From Glandiceps talaboti (lineage: Eukaryota; Hemichordata; Enteropneusta; Spengelidae): DNA of 10,108 bases. The notes beneath the pieces were generated by a model, which had not been told where the DNA came from, did no database searches, and worked only from the letters and a program-made list of their open reading frames with translations. Positions 1 through 6,600 of this stretch are shown in pieces. The translations under genes and the position numbers were made by a program. The DNA lies in NCBI RefSeq assembly GCF_964340395.1, contig NW_027554294.1, forward strand, positions 150,001-160,108. Reading direction: 5' to 3'. Position 1 is the first letter of the stretch; every line of letters starts with the position of its first letter.

Positions 1-421
1 AATTATATTATTTGCCAATATTTTTTTTTATTCAACTGAAAAATACTCATGACCTAAGGGTTGTCACTAGGAGTCTAACAACAACAACTTGTAGTGACAA
101 AGGCCCCTAATTAGGTCACTCATTTTCCTTGGCTGAACATAAGAAAAATATTGGAGAATAACATCTAAGCATACATAAGGTGTTACTACCACACTAGAGT
201 GTCCATAGAGTTTCAATTGAGTGGCATGATAATTACCTCCGTGTGAGCACAAATCAACATCACTGTTGGATGAAACAAGAAAGACTCAAATTCAAAACTG
301 TTTAATTGTGTTCACACAGAATAATTTGTAACATTTTATGTACGTGCATGCTATCAGTGTCTGCATTTTGTTTGTGTTATTCATGACAAAAAATACTGAG
401 TGAGATGTAAAAAATATTGTG
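1..421. other. AT-rich stretch with no gene seen
   Basis: I see no convincing coding frame, RNA gene or repeat here. The sequence is AT-rich with a short T9 run near position 24. The small minus-strand open frame at 67-252 resembles no known protein and has no splice-site or codon-bias support, so it is treated as chance. Confidence 0.6.
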
Positions 422-563
422 GTGACTAATTGAAACTATAGTCACTCTGGTTTGGTAGTAATTGAAATGCTATAGTCACTCTGGTTTGGTAGTAATTGAA
501 ACTAGTCACTCTGGTTTGGTAGTAATTGAAACTCTACAGTCACTCTGGTTTGGTAGTAATTGA
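422..563. repeat. Four-copy minisatellite, 25-bp core
   Basis: A 25-bp core beginning GTCACTCTGG and ending GTAGTAATTGA occurs four times, starting at 441, 475, 505 and 539. The cores look identical by eye. They are separated by variable linkers of 9, 5 and 9 bases (466-474, 500-504, 530-538) that are versions of AACTATA/AACTCTACA. A leading remnant at 422-440 (GTGACTAATTGAAACTA) ends the array and can pair GTGACTA at 422-428 with TAGTCAC at 439-445. The identical cores with length-variable linkers suggest recent expansion by slippage or unequal exchange. The copy number is likely to vary between individuals. Confidence 0.9.
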
Positions 564-632
564 TCTTTGTCCGAAGATCGCATTCAAGCGTGAAACTCTG
601 AGTAACGGCTCCGTACCATAACTTGTGTATTT

Positions 633-656
633 TGTGTGTGTGTGTATATATATATA
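633..656. repeat. Compound TG/TA microsatellite
   Basis: Six TG dinucleotides at 633-644 run directly into six TA dinucleotides at 645-656. This kind of alternating purine-pyrimidine tract is typical of animal genomes. It sits at the edge of a dispersed repeat whose other copy, at 4266-4301, also has a TA tract on the same side. Confidence 0.95.
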
Positions 657-761
657 AGTAATTCCTCGGGTTTGCGCCCTCACACGGGCAAGCGCCCAGG
701 CCTTTCTTTTTTACAATGTCGACTTTTGGCAAAGTTACGGGAAACCGCCCCCCCCCCCCCC
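645..761 (+). repeat. Dispersed repeat, copy A, ending in a C14 run
   Basis: Positions 658-680 match the reverse complement of 4266-4288 at 21 of 23 bases, and both copies have a TA microsatellite next to the matching block. The block is followed by GC-rich sequence and then by GAAACCGCCC at 741-750, a decamer also found twice in the second copy (4218-4227 and 4256-4265). C14 occupies 748-761. The GC-rich composition contrasts with the surrounding AT-rich DNA. It is probably a fragment of a SINE or MITE-like interspersed element, but I could define no ends or target duplication. The overlapping small open frames on both strands are not genes. Confidence 0.6.
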
Positions 762-914
762 TCCTGGTATGTGACGAATGAAATTTTTGTTCTTCCCGTT
801 CTTCCGCATTCATGCGCCTAAAAATTCATTCACAATCTGACCTTGCATTGTTTATTCATCGTTATTTTGACGTACCGCCAAAGATGTTTGCCCCCTTTGA
901 GACACCGCCAGTGC
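762..914. other. No feature seen
   Basis: Mixed-composition sequence between the C14 run and a degenerate tandem region. I found no gene, RNA or clear repeat. Confidence 0.5.
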
Positions 915-1240
915 TAATGTGTGTTGGGGCAATAATGAGACTGCATTGTAATGAGAGTTGAATGATTGACAAGCACGTAATTTATTCACGTAATTCTCTT
1001 GGGACTGTCGCAAAAGTAGTCGGTCTACTACAGAGGTCTACTTGGCAACAAGTTAGCGTTTGTATAATATTCATACCAATGATAAGGCAGTATGATACCT
1101 AAGCTAATAAATGATTGACAAGGTATACTTTTAATCAAAATTCATGTAACTCTCATGGGACAACAGCTGGGGGTTTCCCTCACAATAAATTTGAAGTTGT
1201 GCAGGCTACATACGAATGATAATACACCTTATAATGATTG
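915..1240. repeat. Degenerate tandem units of about 120-150 bp
   Basis: The block starting AATGATTGACAAG at 961-1007 and ending TCTTGGGAC recurs in altered form at 1110-1162, where it ends TCATGGGAC, about 149 bp later. A third start, AATGATTGAT, lies at 1232-1241. Sequence upstream of the second and third starts also shows similarity around AATGATAA. Indels and mismatches are frequent, so this is an old tandem duplication or several decayed copies of one interspersed repeat. No coding potential was seen. Confidence 0.5.
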
Positions 1241-1242
1241 AT

Positions 1243-1300
1243 CCCCCCCCCCCCTTTTTGCATAAATTTTTTTGGGATTTAGTTCAAAATAGGGGGGGGG
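1243..1300. repeat. C12 and G9 tracts facing each other
   Basis: C12 at 1243-1254 and G9 at 1292-1300 are separated by 37 bases of T-rich sequence. The single strand could form a hairpin with at least nine G-C pairs. Both tracts resemble those found in the TIR/minisatellite element at 5950-7982, but no longer shared sequence could be shown. Confidence 0.8.
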
Positions 1301-1846
1301 ACAACTGAAGAATTTCATTTTTTAATCTATATTATTTTGGAGGATTTAGAAAATGACTGACTTGGCATGCATTGGTATATTTTGTAGTACATGTACATAC
1401 AACGATGTGTAACTGTAAACATATTCCACGTGGGTGGACTCACATCAACATACGAAGCTTCAATTCTTCCTATGACGGTATGTCGTAATTCAATCTGCTA
1501 TTTACATCACAGAAACATCAGTATTCTTTCTAGGAATGTAGCATTGCTAAAAATGTATATTTCCCTTCATAAGATGACTGTATACGGCGCATTCCAACCT
1601 CCAAGTGTGATCGCTGCGCTAGTCTTTTTACAAGTCGCCATGTTGTGAAATAATTAATGTAATTAGGTCACTACGTCATATATGACCAATAGGATCGCAG
1701 CTTACAAAAAAGTGAGTAATTTCACCCAATCACGTTGGGTATATGATACTGGCAGAGCTATTCACTGACCATGCATTGAATGTTGTCAACACTTACATGT
1801 AATTACGTCTTTATCGTCATGGGACTGGGGAGGTAGCTAAATGGTC
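1301..1846. other. No gene seen
   Basis: AT-rich sequence. The plus-strand frame at 1391-1648 encodes no recognisable protein and has no gene-like context. CATGGGACTGGGG at 1818-1830 has a near match (CATGGACTGGG) at 3778-3788, on the other side of the neighbouring inverted-repeat element. Confidence 0.55.
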
Positions 1847-1980
1847 CAAAATTGAACAGTTGCGGGGCAAAGTGCTAGATCTAGCACTTCGCCACTTTTT
1901 GACAAAGTGCTAGATCTAGCACTTCGTCAGTTTTCGCCGAAGTGCTAGATCTAGCACTTCGCCAGAAAACAACGAAGTGC
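1847..1980 (+). repeat. Left terminal inverted repeat with three 20-bp palindromes
   Basis: Perfect palindromes AAGTGCTAGATCTAGCACTT lie at 1870-1889, 1905-1924 and 1940-1959, exactly 35 bp apart. A fourth site in register keeps only its outer part, AAGTGC, at 1975-1980. The 15-bp spacers are 1890-1904, 1925-1939 and 1960-1974, all built around CGCCA and a T- or A-rich run. The third palindrome extends to 24 bp (1938-1961) because CG flanks it on both sides. Over 1861-1960 the only differences from the reverse complement of 3651-3750 are one base in spacer 1 and the whole of spacer 2. Confidence 0.9.
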
Positions 1981-2976
1981 GGGACTGTAAACAACGAAGC
2001 GCCTCCAACGGCTTGATATAACGTGGTCGATAAATGTCACATACATGCGCCATGTCAGTAGTCCGTGTACATGGTCGTGTGGCGCACGATCGACTCCAAA
2101 ACTTATCTTTGGCCGATTGTAACAACGACACGATTTATCTGAAGTTTGTTAAATGTTTGCCGAGTAAAACGGCCGGTTGAAACTTCACGTTGCCGTACGT
2201 ACGGTTGTGTCCCGGGGGTTGTGTGTTCTGTTACAAACATGCCTTGTCAATACCTTGGATGGACTTGCGCGATCACAGAAACAAGTGTTATTATTTTACC
2301 CCTTTCATATACAATTGGCTAAAATACGTCAATATCATCGATATTATCGACATTGTATTGTATTCTGATAGAAACATTCTGATATCATACATATCTCGGG
2401 AGTGCCTGTGGGCGGGACTGTACTTCAGAATCTGCAATCTACTCTGTAAACAAGGACTAGCCACTCAGTATTTCTTATACCATGTCTATTTTAGAGCGGG
2501 AAAGATATATCAATCATAACGTCTTGAAATAAATTTGAAAATCACTGAAATCTTTATCCCACATTGGAGTATAATTTCTGAGCGACCAGGAATTACATAA
2601 GGGACGATATTGAAGTTGGTGATTGTCTAGGAATGCAAAAAAAATCAGTAAACAGTAATGTGATGGTTTACTTGAGATCTGGCGAAGTCATGGATTATTT
2701 ATTGTCGTTGTTTTCAATAAAGAAGTTGGCAGTACCAAGTACATGGAATTTACAAAACAGTAGTGACGGGTTATTTATAGATTTCTATCAAAATATTTAC
2801 AGCAATGAAGGGCTGAAATTAAAATTGTTCACACGAATATGTTTTCGCACTTACGTTTTCGATAGCAATATTTTTTGTCATCTATAAACGATCTGATAAT
2901 ACTGAAAGAAGTGAATCTATCTATTCAATAGAAATATAGTGAACATGATATAAACTTACACCCAGACTTTATTTTC
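1981..2976. other. Element interior, no recognised gene
   Basis: Open frames at 2177-2368, 2190-2519 and 2633-2887 (plus strand) were examined. The first two begin with TTG rather than ATG. None shows a familiar motif, signal peptide or catalytic signature, and their composition follows the AT-rich background. CAACGGCTTG at 2007-2016 recurs as its reverse complement around 3385-3394 near the other end, so the inverted symmetry may once have extended further inward. I see no transposase remnant. Confidence 0.5.
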
Positions 2977-3025
2977 GTGTTCAACGATCAAGAAAAATCT
3001 TCGCTCTCGCATCTAGACACACTAA

Positions 3026-3057
3026 CCCCCCCCCCCCCCACACACACACACACACAC
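3026..3057. repeat. Compound C14(AC)9 microsatellite
   Basis: Fourteen C residues at 3026-3039 are followed directly by nine AC dinucleotides at 3040-3057. This is simple-sequence DNA inside the inverted-repeat element. The open frame crossing it (2977-3267) is an artefact of the tract. Confidence 0.95.
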
Positions 3058-3135
3058 CAAGAAATTCAGTTTTCCTTTATATTATATCTTTGTCATGCAA
3101 TGTTACAAATGTCACTGCCATTAAATCTGCAGTAT

Positions 3136-3437
3136 GAAGTCTGTGACACACGCCGAACTAAATGTTTCTACTTCCTGAAATCTTCGAAGTTTCGACTGTG
3201 TGGTGTCACGCCGTTGTCAACTACGGAGTACGAAACGTGGTTCCGACGAAATGACTGCGTGCTATAGTTGAAGTCTGTGACGCACGCCGAACAAAATGTT
3301 CGTAGTTTCGACTGTATATGGGAGTGCGTTATTTGACGTGACAGCTGTCAAAATGGCGGTCTGCGGTTGTTGGTAGTGGTGTCAAGCCGTTGTAAGGATT
3401 ACGAAACGTGGAAGGGAAACGACCACGTGCTGTAGTT
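3136..3437 (+). repeat. Two-copy imperfect tandem block, period 134 bp
   Basis: Copy A starts at 3136 (GAAGTCTGTGACACACGCCG) and copy B at 3270 (GAAGTCTGTGACGCACGCCG). Both then run through a GAAC-AAATGTT segment, GTTTCGACTGT, a GTGTCA-GCCGTTGT segment, ACGAAACGTGG and a final GTGCT-TAGTT. Copy B has an extra stretch of about 50-60 bases (about 3316-3377) that includes TGACAGCTGTCA and AAATGGCGG. Copy A instead has about 15 extra bases before GTTTCGACTGT. Base composition is GC-richer and CpG-richer than the rest of the element. The function is unknown. Confidence 0.8.
3339..3360 (+). promoter_or_regulatory. TGACAGCTGTCA palindrome abutting a YY1-like AAATGGCGG
   Basis: A perfect 12-bp palindrome (3339-3350), centred on the E-box CAGCTG, runs directly into AAATGGCGGT (3351-3360). 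AAAATGGCGG resembles the YY1/Pho core found near transcription starts of many animal genes. The arrangement could be an internal promoter of the element. It is only a motif match, and no TATA box, initiator or transcript is visible to support it. Confidence 0.25.
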
Positions 3438-3628
3438 TTCGCCGCATAGAACATCGAAAAAATACAAAACTGAACGTTACTGAAAATTACGAAGTAGAAA
3501 CTTGTTTGTGCATTGGCAAAACATACGGAAAATCAAACTCTAAGGTCGTTAACACGAGAAGTAACATTTTACACTGAGAGTAATAACATGTCCATTACCG
3601 GTATAACATGACATATTTACCGACGACC
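3438..3628. other. No feature seen
   Basis: Unique AT-rich sequence between the tandem block and the right inverted repeat. No gene or repeat was found. Confidence 0.5.
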
Positions 3629-3765
3629 TAGCACTTTGCCACTCTTTGTTGAAGTGCTAGATCTAGCACTTCGCCACTTTTCGCTAAAGTGCTAGATCTA
3701 GCACTTTGTCAAAAAATGGCGAAGTGCTAGATCTAGCACTTTGCCCCGCAACTGTTCCGATTTTG
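3629..3765 (-). repeat. Right terminal inverted repeat with three 20-bp palindromes
   Basis: This is the reverse complement of the left arm. Identical 20-bp palindromes lie at 3652-3671, 3687-3706 and 3722-3741, again 35 bp apart. A fourth site in register keeps only its outer half, TAGCACTT, at 3629-3636. The outer end reads TTTGCCCCGCAACTGTTC at 3740-3757, followed by GATTTTG. Spacer 3707-3721 is the inverted match of 1890-1904 (14 of 15). Spacer 3672-3686 matches 1925-1939 in the direct orientation (11 of 15) but not in the inverted one (4 of 15). Confidence 0.9.
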
Positions 3766-4205
3766 AATTTTTTGTTACATGGACTGGGTACATAATACTA
3801 CATGTACAATATCATGTGTCACGATCCAATATACATTAAAAACAGCTGTGCTGTCACAGAGGAGAAGCCATTACCAATTCCTGCATTACCTAATGTAAAT
3901 TCTAATTTTCATGTCTTCCGACAATGTTTGGTACTTTTTACTTGGAAATCGTTTTATCAATGTTAATAAATGCAGAGATTACATCAAAGGGACCGCTCAT
4001 GGTTTTTATCAATGTGTGTTGGTTTGATAGTAGAATTGAGTGAAAATGAAAGATTGCAACATTATATGTTTCCAGCACATGTGTATTCTGTTTCAAGACA
4101 TCTATCATCCAGTCAGAATTGTCGGAGCTTTTGATCAGTGTATTCAGACTCCACATTTGCAACACTCATAGTATGTATGAGGCATTGTTTTGGTCACAGC
4201 GAAAA
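3766..4205. other. AT-rich stretch with a weak minus-strand reading frame
   Basis: The minus-strand frame at 3938-4165 begins at GTG; its first ATG is at 4154-4156. It encodes about 75 residues containing SSDNSDWMIDVLKQNTHVLE, which looks moderately protein-like. An AG precedes it at 4166-4167, but without a pyrimidine tract. I do not recognise it. Chance open frames of this size are common in AT-rich DNA, so an exon is possible but unlikely. Confidence 0.3.
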
Positions 4206-4301
4206 TAGGGTACGCAGGAAACCGCCCAACCCCAACTTGGGGGTCTGGGGGGCTTGAAACCGCCCAGGGCGCTAACCTGAGGAATTACGGGTATATATAT
4301 A
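4206..4301 (-). repeat. Dispersed repeat, copy B
   Basis: 4266-4288 is the reverse complement of 658-680 (21 of 23), and a TA tract at 4291-4301 sits on the equivalent side. GAAACCGCCC occurs twice as direct repeats, at 4218-4227 and 4256-4265, and once in copy A at 741-750. Between them lies CCCCAACTTGGGG-type self-complementary sequence and a run of G. The piece is GC-rich against AT-rich flanks. It is probably the same interspersed family as 645-761, rearranged in one of the two copies. Confidence 0.6.
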
Positions 4302-5204
4302 ATTGTAAGAAAGAAAATTGAAAATTGGTAACATGGAAATCCCAGAATCCAGAATCATTAAAGGGGAACAAGCTGAATTTATGTTTTTGGGGATGTATTT
4401 TTTTATAAAGTTTTCACGGTATTCTACTTACTGATGCATACCAACATTGTACACCCCAATAATGATTACTTGCAATTGACTGAACTGAAACCGGGTAATA
4501 ACTTATAAATGATCTGATGACATAATTTATTATGTACAGGAACTCCATATTATTATGTAATCAACAGTTCTAAGAATATCAGAACACAAATTGTGATGTC
4601 ATAGAAGGTATACATCAACATTAACATTATACTAGAATATTAAGTACATTGAAGGTTTTGTAAGTATTTTCACGTTTACAGACATATATGATTGTCAGCC
4701 TGTGCCACTTTAATAATCATGTTACACTCACACAATAGTGTATGTGATGTTCCTTTAGCTAAACACTCAATACTATACAAGCATAACATTGACTGGGACT
4801 CCATTTCCATTTTATATTGACACATTCTAGCATGTATTTTTAAGAAAGATCACAGAGGATATCAACATCTGACACTGTAATCCCAAATCAAGATCAACCA
4901 GAGATAGGGGCACACAGTACCAAACATTTATAATTGGCTGCAGTGATCATACTGCCACCTAGAGGTCAACTGCAACTGTGGAAATAGTCATTCAGATTAG
5001 GTTCAATGCTAAAACGTAAATTTTGTAATTCATTTCACCTACTGAGACCTACTGAAGTTCTTTTTACTTCTTTTTATTCATTGAAAGCCATAAACTGGTA
5101 CTAAGTGGTTCATAGTCATGATAATTGACATAATATACCTATAATGGTGTTTGTATAGATATATAGAAACATAGTATATTATTTCAATAGTATTATACAG
5201 GCCT
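4302..5204. other. About 900 bases with no gene seen
   Basis: AT-rich, mostly single-copy-looking sequence. I find no open frame, repeat array or RNA gene that I can support. It may be intronic or intergenic. Confidence 0.55.
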
Positions 5205-5312
5205 GTACGTACGTACGTACGTACATATGTGTTTGTTTGTTTATTTGTTTGTCTGCCTGTCTGTCACAGTTCACTAACTCACTCACTCACTCACTCACTC
5301 ACTTACTTACTT
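5205..5312. repeat. Chain of tetranucleotide microsatellites
   Basis: Five GTAC units (5205-5224) are followed by a GTTT-type tract that drifts into TGTC/TGCC units (5231-5265), then six ACTC units (5277-5300) and three ACTT units (5301-5312). GTAC is self-complementary, so the first tract can form a hairpin. Different tetranucleotides placed end to end suggest repeated slippage and point mutation of neighbouring tracts. Confidence 0.95.
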
Positions 5313-5547
5313 ATGTGCTTTTTCCTGCAAAAAAAAACTTTCTGTGTTACTGTATAAAATAGCCACAAATGGTAGCTTAAATCTCATAGACACATAGTAT
5401 TAAAATGTTTCTGCATCCATTTATATGGAGCTATTGTCACAATGATCCATTTCAACTTCAGGTTTTACGCAGATGACGTCTTCAGATATCATGGACCTGG
5501 GTCTCTGACGTAGTCAATCGTGCATTTCAGTTGACTGAACGGAATGT
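5313..5547. other. No feature seen
   Basis: AT-rich at first, then more balanced from about 5440 toward the candidate exon. If the minus-strand exon at 5548-5822 is real, this is its downstream intron or 3' untranslated region. Confidence 0.45.
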
Positions 5548-5822
5548 TCAACTGTCTCCTGGTTTCCTGGAGAGAGGCGAGAATAAAACATAGATATGGG
5601 TTACCATAATGATAAAGAGGTTACATTTTCGAAGAATTTTATCCATTGCTGCTTGCGGTACTGTCGTCTGGAGTTTATAGCTACATTTCGCATTGGAAAT
5701 TGAAGAATAATATGTATCCATGGATTGCAGTCCCCGAGTCTCGTCCTGAAGAAACAGTCTGGCATCTTTGAAAAGTGTTATGTCAGGCCAGGCATCTGTC
5801 ACTTTCAAAAGATCTTTGAACA
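5548..5822 (-). CDS. Candidate protein-coding exon, unknown product
   Basis: A 91-codon open frame on the minus strand reads like real protein, with LLKVTDAWPDITLFKDARLF near its start and further acidic, aromatic and cysteine residues after it. Codon use is more balanced than in the other frames of the window. The frame begins at GTG, not ATG, and has no upstream in-frame ATG. Instead the sequence CATTTTATTAG, ending at 5823, looks like a 3' splice acceptor, so an exon starting at 5822 is the likelier reading. A possible donor is ATG|GTAACC near 5605; a second acceptor-like tract (TTATTCTCGCCTCTCTCCAG) ends near 5567, but the 38-bp intron this implies is unusually short. Otherwise the frame ends in RKPGDS and a stop at 5548-5550. 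I do not recognise the family. It could be an isolated exon of a larger minus-strand gene, a pseudogene fragment, or chance. Confidence 0.35.
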
Positions 5823-5949
5823 CTAATAAAATGTGTTTGGACAGTCGTCACGGAGTGCTCATGTCCGCGTAGTATTTCGTAATTTGTTGTGTTCCTTGTC
5901 TACAGTCTAAATATTGCAATTTTTTGTCTTGAATATATTTCCCCTACCT
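5823..5949. other. Short spacer before the TIR element
   Basis: No gene was found. On the minus strand it would be the intron upstream of the candidate exon. An in-frame TGA lies a short way upstream of the GTG at 5823. Confidence 0.4.
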
Positions 5950-5953
5950 TTAA

Positions 5954-5989
5954 GGGACCGGTCAGTTTCTTCGGCCTGGGGGGGTGGAT
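5954..5989 (+). repeat. Left TIR of the 5950-7982 element
   Basis: Begins GGGACCGGTCAG, continues to GGCCT, then G7 at 5978-5984 and TGGAT. It pairs with 7937-7978 in inverted orientation. Confidence 0.75.
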
Positions 5990-5992
5990 TGG

Positions 5993-6090
5993 TAGGGGGG
6001 GTCACCCTGTTTTTGAAATTGGCAGTAGGGGGGTCATGCTGTTTTGAACATTGTGGATAGGGAGGGGTCATTGTGTTTTAAATTGTGATG
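5993..6090 (+). repeat. GGGGGTCA minisatellite, left block, three units
   Basis: Units start with TAGGG at 5993, 6026 and 6058, giving periods of 33 and 32 bp. Each has a G run, TCA, three variable bases and TGTTTT, then an AT-rich tail. G runs are 7, 6 and GGGAGGGG. The open frame at 6051-6347 begins in this repeat and is not a gene. Confidence 0.85.
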
Positions 6091-6600
6091 GAAGAAAAAA
6101 ATCCTTTCTACAATGGCATATAGCCTTGTCTGAAATGTGGTACATGTCAATATTTGTTCTTGTCCCTGTTTCTTACATGAATTCTTTAATATTACTTATT
6201 AGTTCAAACATAACTATACATATACATATACATGTATTACCTAGCTACCACACTAATTACAGAACATGTCATGTAAATGCTTGGCTGTTTCACAATCAAT
6301 GCTTCACTTATATTGCAGTTTGGGGCAAAAGTGAACTTGTGAATTGAAGGTTTCGTAACGGCAATTTTCATAGATAGTTTATAAATGAAGTTAATCTAAA
6401 TTGTTCTACTCGTCATGTTATTGACACTACAAATCACCACATCTCATCAGATTCCAGTTTCTATTATACACTAGGTATGACCACCTAAAGTTCTCTAACA
6501 TACCGGTGACTTTATTATACATATATTAATGCCCCTATACTAATGTTACATGTCTATTTTATGTGATATAGGAAACTCATTTAAAATGTACATTTAGGTT
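6091..6600. other. Element interior, no gene seen
   Basis: AT-rich sequence with TACATGTA-like words around 6220-6240. No recognisable coding or repeat structure was seen. Confidence 0.5.

Larger units (their letters stand above)
1847..3765. mobile_element. Putative non-autonomous DNA transposon or foldback element with palindrome-array TIRs
   Basis: This interval of about 1.92 kb is bounded by inverted repeats: 1847-1980 pairs with 3765-3629. The outer 35 bases or so (CAAAAT, then GAACAGTTGCGGGGCAAAG) and the first palindrome unit match almost perfectly. Each arm holds three exact 20-bp palindromes at 35-bp steps. The interior is AT-rich with a C14(AC)9 tract and a duplicated 134-bp block, and it has no recognisable transposase, reverse transcriptase or other enzyme motif. 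Such structure is known from non-autonomous TIR elements and foldback elements, where subterminal repeats may bind a transposase supplied elsewhere. I cannot assign a superfamily: no clean target-site duplication abuts the TIRs. The alternative is an ordinary inverted duplication of a palindromic minisatellite. Confidence 0.65.

Noticed and set aside
67-252. Minus-strand 61-residue frame
   Set aside because: No recognisable motif, no splice or promoter context, and a length common by chance in AT-rich DNA.
1870-1980. Regularly spaced 20-mers with 15-bp spacers, considered as a CRISPR array
   Set aside because: The repeats are full palindromes, the spacers are too short and related to each other, and the array is mirrored at 3652-3741. 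The context is eukaryotic.
2177-2519. Two overlapping plus-strand open frames inside the palindrome-TIR element, considered as transposase remnants
   Set aside because: Both start at TTG, are short, overlap in different frames, and show no catalytic motif or similarity that I recognise.
4952-4967. CTGCCACCTAGAGGTC, which resembles part of a CTCF site
   Set aside because: Only about 9 of 12 core positions fit and the host's CTCF preference is unknown. A single weak match in 10 kb is expected by chance.
5205-5224. GTAC repeat considered as a protein-binding palindrome array
   Set aside because: It is a plain tetranucleotide microsatellite next to others of the same class.
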